Notes: a model not told the origin generated them from the sequence alone. A DNA stretch of 64,000 nucleotides from Adiantum capillus-veneris (GCA_014529385.2 CM043963.1:101040912-101104911); one strand, 5' to 3'; counted from the stretch's first letter, positions 1 through 11,943 are shown. Numbers and translations: made by a program.

Positions 1-586
1 CGAGAACTCAACCGACAAACAAGAATGTCACACAAGGATGGAGCTTGACCCGCAGGCGCATGGAAACAAATAGGTGGGTGCCAAATCACCTACTCGACCT
101 TCTAATGACAATCACTACCAAGGAAATCAAATCTAAGTTCTCAAATACACAAGTGACTGAAATCCGTACTACGAACAAATGCTATCCGAAACATGATCTA
201 GAGTCATCGAATCAGCCTCAAACTCAAAGGGGGGTCTCTACACTAGGTAAGGAGAATACCCTATGAATCTACAATACAATCTCAACCTGTAACCACTCCG
301 TGCAGTAAACGCGTATGAAGACACGCCGAAAAATACACGTGACCGAATCTCGACTCCGATGGTACTAATGTGTAGCTCTACTCGCTGCGGTTCTATAGAT
401 ATATGGCACGCTCAATTCTGACACACAGGTAGGGAGAAAACTCACATAGAAGCTCGTGGGAGCTCACCTTGCGTAGAAGCCGAATGCGCGCACTCTAGGT
501 ATCTGTGCGTAGCTCTCGCCGTTGCTAACACAATGGCGGTGTCGCTTCTCCAATGGCGGCTCCGTAGCTCTCATAGCAAGAGGATA

Positions 587-641
<55 letters not shown>

Positions 642-938
642 ACACAGTCACGGCGCTCAAAAACTCACCTTGAATAATGATTCAAAATTGTTGTTTTAGG
701 TTTACAAAAATTGGCTCTTATACCTTAGCCTTGGAGGTGTGAAAACATCTCTAATCTAATTACATAAGCAGGTGAAACTACTTGGGGAATACAAGCTGGA
801 AACTCAATTGAGTCCCGCTAATTACAATGAATCGGCTCCATAAAAAAAATGAAATGTCGGAAAGACATTTATTACAATAAGTGTTTACAAAAACATGAGT
901 GTGAGCAAAAATGTATAGGTGTGGTCCTCCGCTCAACA
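1..938. mobile_element. LTR-like sequence, diverged relative of the LTRs at 29192 and 47819
   Basis: No gene is seen here. From about 480 on, short blocks run in the same order as in the LTRs of the large retrotransposon: GCGTAGCTCTCG, then TAGCAAGAGGATA before a CT microsatellite, then a GATTCAAA..TTGTTGTTTT block, CTTATACCTTAG, and GAGTCC with GAATGG/GAATCG. The sequence can be read as ending at CTCAACA (about 938), as those LTRs end in CTCCAACA. No purine tract or primer site adjoins it, so it may be a solo or truncated LTR. The left end is outside the window. The homology is by eye and divergent. Confidence 0.42.
589..639. repeat. (CT)n microsatellite
   Basis: About 25 uninterrupted CT units inside the LTR-like sequence. 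The LTRs at 29192 and 47819 have a shorter CT run at the matching position. Confidence 0.97.
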
Positions 939-1083
939 AGCAGGTAGTGAAGGCAGAAGAGAAGGTGAATTCTGCAAAGACAGTCATAGCTACAAAGCAA
1001 GACTTATGGTTGTGCAACAAAGGTACCTCCTCAGCTGCAAGGATGAAGGAGGAGGTGTCAGCAATGCAGATACTCCAGTCTTT

Positions 1084-1560
1084 TCTGTCTTTAAAGTGTA
1101 TAAAGTGCTAAAAGTGGTTGAGATTGCTCAACTTTTAAGCACTTGCAAGCACTTTCAGCCACCTAAGAGGCTCTTTTAAGCACGTGCAAGCACTTCCAAA
1201 CACTTGGAAATGCTCTTCCAAGCTCTTTTAAGAACTTGCAAGCACTTTCAGCCACCTAACAGGCTCTTTTAAGCACATGCAAGCACTTCCAAACACCTGG
1301 AAATGCCTGTAAGTGCTTGCAGGTGCTTAAAAGTGGTTAATAGTGCTTGCAAGTGCTAAAAAATTCTTGACTATTTAGCACTTGCAAACACTTTTAACCA
1401 CCTGCAAGCACTTCCAAGTACTTTTAGACACCTACAAATGCTTGCAAGTGCTAAAAAGTGTCTTAACTTTTATGCATTTGCGAGCACTTTGAACCACCTA
1501 TACAGGCACATTAAAGCACTTTGAAGCACTTTCAACCACTCGCAAACTCTTTCAAGTTCG
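1084..1560. repeat. Degenerate satellite, mainly AGCACTT orientation
   Basis: The heptamer AGCACTT and variants (GCAAGCACTT, CAACCACCT, CAAACACTT) recur every 10-20 bases, with short patches in the opposite orientation (AAGTGCT near 1310-1360 and 1440). Blocks such as the one holding CAGCCACCTAA-AGGCTCTTTTAAGCAC occur twice about 100 bp apart. Open frames here are an effect of the repeat, not genes. Confidence 0.9.
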
Positions 1561-1679
1561 TAAAATTCCTTGAAAAAGATAACTCATTGTAAAGCTAACT
1601 GTCCTTGTATCTAAACCTGAATACACTATGAAGAATTTTGCAAGTCAATTGTTTCCGCTGCTGTCAACTTGATTGGGTG

Positions 1680-2370
1680 TTAAGTGTTGGTTAAGTGATC
1701 AAGTGGTTCAAAGTGTTGTCCAAGTGGTACAAAGTGCTTAAAAGTGCTGGTCAGGTGGTCCAAAGAGCTGGTCAAGTAGTACAAAGTGCTGTCCAAGTGG
1801 TTCAGGGGGTTGGTCAAGTGGTTCAGTGCTGGTCGATCAGGTGGTTCAAAGTGCTTGTCAAGTGGTATAAAGTGCTGGCCAAGTGATTCAAGGGGGTGAT
1901 CAAGTTGTTCAAGGGGCTTGTCAAGGTATAAAGTGCTTAAAAATGTTGGTCAGGTGGTCCTAAAGTGGTCCAAAGAGCTGGTCAAGTGGTTCAGGGGGCT
2001 GATAAATGGTAGTCAAGTGGAAAAAAGTGTTGTCAAAGTGGTTCAGGGGGTTGGTCAAGTGGTTCAAATTGCTAGTTGGGTGGTTCAAAGTTCTTGTCAA
2101 GTGGTATAAAGTGTTGGCCAAGTGGTTCAGGGGTGGTCAAGTGGTTCAAGGTGCTTGTCAAATAGTATAAAGTGCTTAAAAGTGTTGGTCAAGTGGTCCA
2201 AAGTGCTGGTCAAGTGGTCCAAAGTGGTCCAAAGAGCTGGTCAAGTGGTTCAAGGGGCTAGTAAAGTGCTTAGAAGTGCTTTTAAGTGTTTTAGGGGGCT
2301 GGTAAAGTGGTTCAGGGGCCTGGTAAAGTGTTGATCAACTGGTCAAGTGCTCAGAAGTGCTCTCAAGTGT
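1680..2370. repeat. Degenerate satellite, AAGTGCT/AAGTGGTTC orientation
   Basis: Short units such as GGTCAAGTGGTTCA, AAAGTGCT and GGTCCAAAG alternate for about 690 bp. The core heptamer is the reverse complement of the one in the array at 1084-1560, so the two arrays form a loose inverted pair around a 120-bp spacer. Several frames stay open and would encode VVQG/WFKV-type repeats; I treat these as spurious. Confidence 0.9.
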
Positions 2371-2647
2371 TTTAAAAGACGTCTTTTATCACTCTATTGT
2401 GAAAAGTGCTAGCTATTCAGCAGGGGTGATAAGCTGTATTTTAGAGGGAAGTAGTCAGGTAATTCCTCCTCCTAAGCTTTGATATAATCCTTCCTGACTC
2501 TGTTTAATATAGTTCACTGCCTCCTTTTTTTCTTTTCTAAAGTGCTAGCTATCGTTAAAAGTGCTGGCCAAGTCCAAGTCAAATTTACAGAGATAAATCT
2601 TACAAGTTCTCCTCTGGAGGCATGATGTTATAGATTTTCTCGAATAT

Positions 2648-4831
2648 GTCATTTTACATATCATATACATTATGCCCACCTTCCCTCGGGGACATGGAAA
2701 ACTTGATGCATCGCATGAGATGGGAGTAGATTAGAGCAGTGGGCTTGTTGTCCAAAAGGAGATAAGTATCATCTCGGCGATTTACCTTGTCATAGAATAG
2801 GCCCTCAACCACATACACATTTTTCTTAATGATGTTATGCCATTGATCCTTTTCCTCTGTTTTGGCCAGGCGCTTTGTGTTGCTGCATTTCACGACGTAG
2901 AAGTCTGCACTTGCCTCCTCTGTAGTCACTGCAAAGTTCTGACCAACCATCAAGGCATCGCTCAGGTAATCATGGTGGCCACAATACATGGGGGCGTTTT
3001 CATCCTCATCCTCACTCGACACTTCTCCATCGCTTACATGGGGGCGTATTCATCCTCATCCTCGCTCGACGCTTCTCCATCGCTTTCATTCGTAATTGTG
3101 AGTTGTATTTGCAAGTATACTCACCCCTGCACATGATCTTTGTTGGCACATCTCCTCCATTGACCTTTGATGCACGCATCGCAAAAGCAGAGAGCAGTTT
3201 GTGCCTTAGTCGGTGCATATCCGTCTGCTGTAGCCATTGACACAGTGCCAGGATTGAGACCCTGTCATGCGCTTGTAATCCCATGCTATAACTCTATCGA
3301 CATCACCGAGCTTGACCTCCCAGAAAGCACGATTGACTTTCTTGCTTGTCAGTGGGCAGGCATTGATTTTTGAGAGTTGTATCGAGGAATGCAACAACGC
3401 TTGAAGCATTATGCAACATCCACCCATCAAATTTCAACTGCTCGTGTGTGAGGGCTCTTTTGACCACTGCACCAACCCCGTCGCGTTCACCCTTTCCATG
3501 GCCTATTGTGCGTCATTTTGACACCTATCATATTGAGGAATCATGCAACAAAATAGAATGGCCGCCTTGCTTTGAATTGTGATGCAGCACCATCCGACCA
3601 CACCCAATGTCGCTTGACACTATATCCGTGTCTTTTCAGCCATTTATTGTGCAAAAGAAAACAATGCTGCACAAACAAAGTGTCATGTGTCTTGTCATCA
3701 GAGATGTAGAAGTGAGTCGTCTTCTGTATAGCACCAAACACATCACGTAAGTATGAAATAATGTGAACAAAGATTGTGACCGAGATGAATACCAATGCAT
3801 TGATTGGATCTCATTCTGCACCTTGAAGGAGTAATTCTTAGCAAAATCCACTATAGACACCACTACATCATCAGGAAAATTGGCCAAACACTCCTTGAAA
3901 TGTTGAGCTTGCCACCTATATAAGTAGTTTTGTTTGATGATCTTTCCTAGTTTCCCTCGGAGCACAAAAATGAAACTCATCGGACTGAGCTACTGAACCA
4001 CGAGGTCTTTTTGACATTTAGCTAGACCTTCTTAATGCTTTTCCTGTGTAGGAACCTTGTCAAAAATCTTGACAGTCATTCTAGAGATACTATCGAGATG
4101 CACCAGATGCACCACATGTGCATTCTTGCCGATTCTCTTTTGAACGACATTTTTCTTGTTTGGGGAGATGCGGGTTTCCATTGACCAGAATTGAAACATG
4201 ATTTCTTTGATTTCGATTATTAAGGTACAGGTCCTATGCTGTTGATGTTAACAAGGGAAGTGACCCCTCCTCCATATTAGTTTGCATCCGGATACTGGCA
4301 CCCACGACATTTCTTCGATGAAGTCCTAATGTCTTCGCAACGTCATTATTGCTCATTCCATTGTCAGCCCCATTGACTCCATTGAGGCATGCCATGAACA
4401 ATAGCCCGTTTCAAAAATAGATCATTGTCTGAATGAGGAGTCTTCACCTCAGACAATTTATGAAAAATGTTACAGAAAATCAGCCTCCCAACTGTCTCCG
4501 ATGTGGGTTGCAACACTGAGAACGTTGGATGAATGCGAAGTTGCTGTAGAATGCTCCATTAAAGACCCTCAGAAAGCCCGTTTGTTTGATTATGCCAACA
4601 CTTAGCAACTTCCCTACAAATTTTCTTTGCCTCCTGCTCATCAGTGTCATCATCCTCTAACGCTCGTGCCATCCTTTTTTGCATGTTTCTTTGTTCCCTC
4701 TTCTTTGCAACCCAATAGTTTCGTAGATTTGGCAGACGATCCCTTGGGATATGCTGTGTAGCAGATAATGGAGGAAGGTAAAGTGGGTTTGTACTGCCAT
4801 TATGAGTATTATGTGATTCCATGTGGAGCAT
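2648..4831 (-). pseudogene. Broken DDE-like transposase relic
   Basis: Read on the minus strand from 4831 down, several frames carry pieces of one protein with many stops and shifts. The N-terminal piece (4831-4559) is basic and includes KKREQRNMQKRMARAL. A central piece has DFAKNYSFKVQNEIQSMHW (about 3860-3790), then ISDDKTHDTLFVQH (about 3710-3650) and WSDGAASQFKARRPFYFVA (about 3600-3543). This order of DFxxNY..DEIQSxHW, SDD..HD and WSDG..SQFK is one I associate with a poorly classified DDE-type transposase-like family in animals and plants. A C-terminal piece of about 120 aa (3022-2654) includes a run with WHNIIKKNVYVVEGLFYDKV. No terminal inverted repeats were identified. Family assignment is from recalled motifs; the broken state is seen directly. 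Confidence 0.55.
2985..3084. repeat. 50-bp tandem duplication in the transposase relic
   Basis: Two adjacent 50-bp copies starting TACATGGGGGCG and ending CTTCTCCATCGCT, with three differences by eye. It lies inside the DDE-like relic and adds to its disruption. Confidence 0.85.
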
Positions 4832-4883
4832 GCGAGGATGCTAATGACACGACAATGAAGACAGTCAAAACAGTGCCATAGTA

Positions 4884-5012
<129 letters not shown>

Positions 5013-5257
5013 TTCGTTGAAGCTGAATATGGCTGGCAATGAGGAGCTGGTTGATATGGCTTTGTGTTGTGCCCTGGGCTGTCACTTTTTAGAATGTGTA
5101 TGCTATCACGTGAGTTAACCAGAGAGGAGTATTGAAAGATCAAAATGTATCAAAATGTATACATACAGAGGGGGGTGGGGGTTTTTAAAATAGGCACGTA
5201 GTATAAATAGCCCCGGGGTGTTGTGCCTGCAAGCACCTACAGCGGCTATGGAGGACT

Positions 5258-5258
<1 letters not shown>

Positions 5259-5335
<77 letters not shown>
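5259..5335. repeat. (TG)n(AG)n compound microsatellite
   Basis: About 11 TG units followed directly by about 27 GA units. Same 5'-TG then AG-3' order as the arrays near 11741, 11862, 12002 and 28081. Confidence 0.97.
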
Positions 5336-5338
<3 letters not shown>

Positions 5339-6760
5339 GCACAAGAGGCGGAGGGACCCATTGAGGCAGCGCTACAGAGAGCCCAGAGGAGTGGCGGCGA
5401 GAGGGAATTTAAATGCGCAGGCAGTTTGCTATTTTAAGCTTTAGTATTAAAGTGAAATAGAATTTTCAGCTCGCCTAAATTCCAACCTCTTAGCCAAAAA
5501 GATTTTATATTTCCTATATATGAAGTGAAAATGAATAACCCACCACCCATTTCAACTCCTCCCAAAGGAGTGTCCAAGACACTCCTTTTTGGTACCACCT
5601 AAACATGCTATGGCTCTTGTAACAGGTAAGTTGGGCAACGTTCCCTCTTCGCATCATCATTGTCCCCTCGGGATTTAAAATTTAAGGTTTACAAGTGCTA
5701 AAAAGCACAAGCATTGAAGCTTTGTTTTTTAACCACAAAAAGTGTACCACCTTAGCATGCATTGATCCCTAGGGTAAAACCCCCTATACAGGGCCAGCTA
5801 AGCAATTACGACCTCCACACCACACCGTTTTGAGCTCGAAGGGGCACATCAGATAGCTGTAGGCAACATCTACTTGCAGTAAAAGCCGCAGCTTTAGGAG
5901 TGATACATAGGCAACGAATGACGCGACAATTTTACAGTGTAACAAAATCGGGAACAAATAAGAGCTTGGTTGCACCAAGTACTAGTGGAGGCAACGCCAA
6001 GAAAACCTATAAGACGGCCGCACTGTCTCACACATAGAAAAACAGAGAACAATGAGATTTTATAGGAAAAATCTCCGAAATTTTGGAGCGCGAGGATTGG
6101 CTTAGGAAGCCCTTAAGATGAGGGGAGCGCTAGCCTTCCGTATCTGTAGCTTAATACCCTTGAATTTCAATGCACTAGCAAAGCTATGAGCAGGCTTTGA
6201 TTTCTTCGCAACCAGACACGAACTCCACTGAAATTGGCAAATGATTATCCTCATTATTCCCGCTAGCCTAGAGTGCGACTCGGCTCTAAGGAAACACCCC
6301 CATTGGGAGTAGAAAGCTGTCATGCCATTAGGGTTTGATCCCATAATCTAACGACTAAGATTTATTCTCATTGGTATTAACTATCGAAGAACTGAACACT
6401 GGATGTCACAATGCTGGAGCTTTTCTGTATTTAGTGTTGGGGTTCGACCGGCTTTTTGTTTTACCTTGTTTTCTCTCGCTGTACTCAAAGGAAAGAATGA
6501 AAAACCCTTGTAAAAGTGGTACGAAGATAAGCGCATTATAAAAGCCACGTTGTAGTGTAGTATGTAAGCGTTTACACTGCAAGTTGGACGTGAGCGTGTG
6601 AAACTCCACATTGCGAGCAGCAGGCTTAACTTCAAAGGGGGAGAGCTTATATTAGCAAGGTATTAAGAGAGGGCGAGCGGTGAGGGTGGCCCCTCCAAAT
6701 CTAAGCAGGGCCTTCGCTCTCACAGCTGGGGAGGAAAGAGTCTCTCTCTGATCCCCCTCT
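5336..6760. other. Non-coding stretch, nothing recognised
   Basis: About 1.4 kb upstream of the glutaredoxin gene. No open frame resembles a known protein and no terminal repeats were seen. The last part would hold the glutaredoxin promoter, but no convincing TATA element could be assigned. Confidence 0.5.
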
Positions 6761-6761
6761 T

Positions 6762-6799
<38 letters not shown>
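6762..6799. repeat. (CA)n microsatellite just upstream of the glutaredoxin start
   Basis: About 19 CA units ending 12 bases before the chosen ATG of the glutaredoxin gene, so probably in its 5' UTR or proximal promoter. Length change here could alter expression; that is inference. Confidence 0.95.
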
Positions 6800-6800
<1 letters not shown>

Positions 6801-6811
6801 GATCGCCAACT

Positions 6812-7342
6812 ATGCACTGCTCTAGTGAAAGCCATATTATCTCAGCAAGCAGAAGCTCCAACGCCCATCAATCCTGCATCAGCAGCAGCTCCGGAGTCGA
6901 CGGCGGAGGTCTCCATTGCAGGTCTGCCGGCCACGGCTGCAAGCTTGAGCGCTTAGCGGGAGAGAGCGCAGTGGTCGTATTCACATTGAGCTCTTGCTGC
7001 ATGTGCCATGTGGTTTGCAAGCTTCTCTGCAGCTTGGGAGTAAGCCCTGCCATCCATGAGATTGATGATGATGAAGGGCTGCAAGAGGCCCTGATATCAT
7101 TAATACCTCTGTGTAACAATAGTAGCGATATAGGTGTGCACGGTGAGCTCCATAGCTACCCATCATCTTCATCTTCATCATCGGCATCGTCATCCACGTC
7201 TCCATCCTCTTCCCCGAGCGTTAATGTCCCCACTGTTTTCGTCGGCGGTAAGCTACTCGGCGGCCTGGATAAGGTCATGTCTGCCCACATCAATGGCTCG
7301 CTCATTCCTCTCCTCAAAGACGCAGGGGCTCTTTGGCTATGA
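6812..7342 (+). CDS. CC-type (ROXY-like) glutaredoxin, single exon
   Basis: A 176-residue intronless frame. A hydrophobic strand (AVVVFTLSS, about 53-61) leads into the active-site motif CCMC at residues 62-65, the C-C-x-C/S signature of the land-plant CC-type class. A cis-proline region VPTVFVGGKLLGG follows at 139-151, then a helix and the C-terminus GALWL. In this class the C-terminal ALWL motif is known to mediate binding to TGA bZIP factors and TOPLESS-type repression, so the expected role is redox or transcriptional co-regulation in nucleus and cytosol. Two oddities are a Ser-rich N-terminal extension of about 45 residues and a poly-Ser/Pro insertion (about 117-137) between the helix after the active site and the proline strand. 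Both make it longer than the usual 100-150 residues. The ATG at 6812 is the first in frame after the CA repeat; a later start cannot be excluded. Confidence 0.93.
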   Translation: MHCSSESHIISASRSSNAHQSCISSSSGVDGGGLHCRSAGHGCKLERLAGESAVVVFTLSSCCMCHVVCKLLCSLGVSPAIHEIDDDEGLQEALISLIPLCNNSSDIGVHGELHSYPSSSSSSSASSSTSPSSSPSVNVPTVFVGGKLLGGLDKVMSAHINGSLIPLLKDAGALWL

Positions 7343-9640
7343 AATATAGCAGGTAACTCAAGGCCTTTTCTCTTCTTTTGGGCACCCCTCAAGCTCAGCA
7401 AGGGGAGCAAAAAATAACCTCTTCCACTGATAATTTTGATCTCATAACCACTAACTTTATCATGAACAAAATAATGTAAAGCTTGTTGTGTTTAATCTCT
7501 TTGCCTTGATATTGTCTCTTCCCATTGTACTCCTTCTTTACATCAATTAGTTGTGGACTTATGCCAATTAATCTGCAGTGAAGAATCTTTTCTACATTAA
7601 TTAGTTGTGGACCGCTACTAGGAATGGCACCGGCTTGTGCCATTTATAAGGTGACTTGAAAAATTGTCTAATTTCTACCAAAATCAGTAGCCAATTGCTT
7701 GCACAAGATTCTAAAGCATTTTCTATCAGGATTTCGCACATATAATTGTCATGTGTGGCATGTTTTCAGCGGTTCCTTCGGATAATATTTGACATATCGA
7801 ATCTCTTGGGGATCTCAATCATACTTTTTTCCCATAGTATGGTTGTCGTATGAAAAAATTATACATTGATTTTCTGTTTTTCTTTTGTGAGGATCCCTTA
7901 TAGTTGCAAAGCACATGCCTTCATATAATTCTACCACAAGTGTAGTTGTTGTATGGTCTCATTATGATAAAAAATATGGGCAAGAATTTGTTTTTGTTAT
8001 ATGATTTGTGCAGTTTTAGGGTTTAGAACTTTAATCTCTTATAGTGATAGAAGGGTTGATCACTAACCGAACTTGAAGCAATTATATGGACCCTTCCTTT
8101 TAGCTTGTAAAGTTTGGTCTCTGGATGGTGTCATGGCTCGGCACAAGCATGGCAAGTTCTTGTAATTTTTTGAGATGATCAATATAATTCACTTACAACT
8201 GAGTTTTGCCAAAAAAAAAAAAAAGTTCACTTCTTGTTTTTTTCTGTTTTAAAAGGGATATCATTCATTACAAATTGAAGTAGAAACCTTCTTATAATTT
8301 TGGGTGGTCCTGTTGAGAGATCATTTTGGCCTTGTTTTTATAAGTGTTGCATAGCCTCATTATTATCATCAAAGTATAATTCAGGTTTTAAAGTGTGTCT
8401 TAGATTGTTCTTAATCTTGTATTGTTCGTATAGATTTAGGGTTGTTTTAGTAGCTTTAGGTTGATCACACATCATACCTTAACAAGACTTATAGTTTTTT
8501 TTTTTGGCATGTTTTAAACATGCCATAGAGGAGAAAGGGAGGAAGGAGTACAATTTTTTGAATGCCCCTCTTTATTTAAGTTTTTAAATGGGTCCCTTCA
8601 TTAAAGGGCCTCATGACTTCATTTCAACTTTTTGCTCTGGAATAGCATTTTCAATTTGCACATGGGTCTCTTCATGTTTAAGGGTCTCATTACTTCCTTT
8701 TTCAACCTTATGTTTTAAAATGCCAGTTTGAGCCTTCACCTGGTTTTAGTACAAGGCTCACACTTGTTTTAGTACACCTACATGCACTTGCAGAGAATTC
8801 AATATATAGTGGTGAAGGCAAACATGGATGTTCCAAGTTAGAAAGGTCATTTGTGGACTTTTGGGTTGCAACCATTGAACACAAACTTGGAACGCAAACT
8901 CGACCTTTTTACACTATATTAAAGAATTGCATGGTTCCACTACTAAACGCGTACTACGTAATACTCACTTCTACATGATTGATATTAATTGTTGTTGATC
9001 TATCTATGGAAAAGCTTGGCCAAGAGCCGAACTTATTCATGGAAAAATACTTGCCATTGCTGATGGATTATGGAGTGATTTTTGTATTGTTGGTCTCTGG
9101 TTTGTGATGTTTTGAAGAGTATTATTTTGTTGTTGTGTTAATTTTACAGTTGATTCTCATTAAGTTAGTCTAATGTAGTTCTCAAGATAGAGTGCACATG
9201 GAATTTATTACAAGAAATCCTTACATAATTATACTTTCGAAGCTGTGTCTAGTCAATAAATATAGATTTGATACCATTGAGATTGTACATGGACAATTTG
9301 ACCACTTGATTAGGGTCCCTTCAATTGTTCAACCTTGTTGACAACATGTGAGAAACTCACAAAGACCTACCTACCTACTCCCCCCTCTCAAATAACTTGA
9401 CCTCCAAGAGATGTAGTTAGATATAAGAATGTTTTTTTTTTTATAGTTGCAAAACTCACGATTGTGAATGATTGAATTATAACATCACCAAGAAATATAC
9501 AAATCAGCGCAAGCTCATGCATACATCCGAGCTTAGTTAAAAGTACCTAGTAGCAAACTATTATGAGAAGCACAATCCTTACAAAGCAAGGCTCAACCGG
9601 CAGATGGCAGAGTCGCCTAAGCCAATCATCCAGTTATGCC
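7343..9640. other. Non-coding stretch with a retroposon-type 3' end
   Basis: No gene is recognised. Near 8120-8225 the plus strand has a TTCTTGTAATTTTTTGAG stretch, a short AT-rich tail and an A14 run after TTTTGCC. This resembles 3' ends of plant non-LTR retrotransposons or retroposed transcripts. The rest is AT-rich and featureless apart from the repeat family at 8560-8740. Confidence 0.4.
8560..8740. repeat. Repeat family block (inverted partner at 10880-11050)
   Basis: Two related sub-units, each a CTTCATTTAA-like start, CTCATGACTTC/CTCATTACTTCC, TTTTCAACTT and a TGTTTTAAAATGCC-like end. The block at 10880-11050 carries the same sub-units in reverse complement (for example AAAAGTTGAAAAGAAGTTATTGAGATCC). 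Related pieces also appear near 15140 and 27940. Origin unknown; possibly a MITE or LTR fragment. Confidence 0.45.
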
Positions 9641-10450
9641 TTTTACCTACCATATAAATAATCTCCTTGCTTTCTTGTACAATCTCTCAAAAGCTAGCCA
9701 CAGAAAGGTCGCTTTTAAAGACACGACAATTCTTGGTCTTCCAAATATTACTGAAGAAACAATATTTGACAATTTGATATAAATTAAAAGTGCAAAACTT
9801 CAAAACTGTTTGCCACCAAGGTACATATCCTTCTTGAAAAACCCTATCTTCCACGTTCTTTGTATCCATTTGCACATTTTTTCAGCAAGGCCTCTAATAG
9901 TCGGGCATTCGACAAAAATGTGGGCGAGGTCTTTGCTAGCCAATTTACACTATGCACATCTATCGGGCCGGATACCACGTGAGTCGGCAAGGCCCCCATA
10001 GCACCTTTCACAAAAATATATTCATAAATTGAGGCCACTATGGATTCCAAATGTTCTTCGTAACCTCTACTTATCGAGCCTCCGACCATTGCTTCTTCCA
10101 TTGTTTGTTGAAAGGGGCAAACCAATCAATCTCGTGTATATTAACACTTGGTAAATGCCCTTGGTATGGGGTTTAGAGAAATAACTACTCATGGGCCATG
10201 TCCAAGTTTTCCACTTAAAAGTAGATTCACATATCGACAGAATAACATTGTCCAAGCCTTCTATAGCCCTGTTGACAAGTAGCTTCTCAGTGTTATTTAA
10301 TATTGAGTTGAAATTGGGCAGCCACCTGGTTAAAGGATTTCCAGCATCTTGTTATTTCTATCCCAGAAGTGGCTCAACCACTGAAGTCCTTCATTGTTCA
10401 TCCTTCTTGCAGTTTCTCTCTAGTAAGGGTTAAGGATAACCCTAGCAGCT
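9640..10450 (-). pseudogene. LINE reverse transcriptase C-terminus (zf-RVT) relic
   Basis: Minus-strand frames together give a region of the WKxLWGxLPT type followed by RGIRPDRCA, then LASKDLAHIFVECPTIRGLAEKMCKW (split here: ECPTIRGLAEKMCKWIQ). That is the C..C..H..C pattern of the zinc-binding domain at the C-terminus of plant LINE reverse transcriptases. The first cysteine pair is broken by a stop. Downstream text resembles the relic at 26762-27330, so both derive from the same or sister families. Many stops and shifts; no EN or RT core recognised here. Confidence 0.5.
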
Positions 10451-11640
10451 TTAGACAACCAGAGGGATCAATGCGAGATGGATTTTTGGAAGCATCTGAT
10501 TAATTAATTCACCCCATTCCAGTGCCCATGTTACTCTATTGCATTTTCACACTAGCTCTCCTGTGATGCCACTCAGTCTTAGAATAGCCTACCTCAGGGC
10601 TAATAATTTATCGTGCACCTCGATCCCTTTCCACTGACCACCTTCCGAGCAAAGTTTTGCCTTGTCTATCATATCCTTAGTCATGATAGCCCAAGCCTGG
10701 TCTTGCTTTGTGATTGAGACATCAAACTTGGCGCACAAGGGCTCAACATGAACAACATGGTTGAGCACGATAGATATGCAAATGTTACCAACTAATTACC
10801 CCCCATTTCCCTTGCATGTTTATATGTGAGCAAGTGTCAAATCAATCACATCGTCTGATTACCTCAGTGTGTGGGGGCATCTAAAAAGATGAAAGATGGC
10901 ATTTGTATATTAAAACCAAAAGTTGAAAAGAAGTTATTGAGATCCTTAAATGAAAGGACGATTCACAACTTAAGAAGTACACTTTAAACAGAAGTTGAAA
11001 AGGAAGTCATTAGCTCATTAAATGAAGAGACCAAATTACAATGATGAAAACACTCGTTTACAATATTTATAAAAAATTACCTTCACAAAACATTTATGTT
11101 CAACCAAAAAAAGACATGTGTTCACCATCAACAAGCTCTACATGAAGGACCGAGAAAGAGCAACAACAACAATCGTTGCTCCACCACTCTAGAACCCAAA
11201 TGGTTTTTGGAGGCAAAAAATGTTCAGTGTGAAAAGTCTCTTATATTGTGAAACATCAATAACATTATTGTGAAAAGTACCTTATGTTATTTATGTGTTG
11301 TGGAAGGTTGAGGAAGGCATCTTTGATTTGAACTTTGGGGAGTGAAGAGGGGTGCAGCGTGCATGTGACTCGTGAGTGATGTGAGCTCAGCAAGTGTTTA
11401 AGCAAAAGATGGATGGAGGGTACGTACAAGGGACCAAGGGTAACACGGTTTGAGACAAATTAGAATTCTGGACGTGCCAGCTCTCTCGTTTTCCTTTGTC
11501 TTATCGTGCGTTGTATTGCCCTCCAGCCTCCAGGCATCCTACGTCTCTGCATGCATGCAGGAACGCTGCACCACCCTACCTCAAGCTTGCATCAAGTGAA
11601 ATTTGAACCGCAAGCCACAAACATTAAAAACCTTCATTCT
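10451..11640. other. Non-coding stretch
   Basis: Up to about 10760 this may be more of the LINE relic, but it is too decayed to support. 10880-11050 holds the inverted partner of the 8560-8740 repeat. Nothing else recognised. Confidence 0.4.
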
Positions 11641-11661
11641 CTCACACACACACACACACAC

Positions 11662-11693
<32 letters not shown>

Positions 11694-11741
11694 TGTCGGC
11701 GTGTTGTATCATGGGCATGTGTGCGCGCGCGTTTATACTGG

Positions 11742-11789
<48 letters not shown>

Positions 11790-11882
11790 AGTTTAAAAGG
11801 TGCCATGTGCCAGTTCGGAAGCCCTGACTTCCAATCACCTCTAGGCTATATTCTACTACTGTGTTGTGTGTGTGTGTGTCTC

Positions 11883-11943
<61 letters not shown>

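Noticed and set aside
1695-2334. Several 60-70-codon open frames rich in VVQG/WFKV
   Set aside because: They occur in several phases at once because the satellite unit lacks stop codons; no start context or domain supports them.
6300-6360. tRNA-like GGGTTTGATCCC near 6330, and similar box B-like words near 14095 and 36285
   Set aside because: No box A at the right distance and orientation; short matches expected by chance.
6868-7410. Open frames on the minus strand opposite the glutaredoxin
   Set aside because: Shadows of a GC- and Ser-rich coding region; no conserved motif in them.
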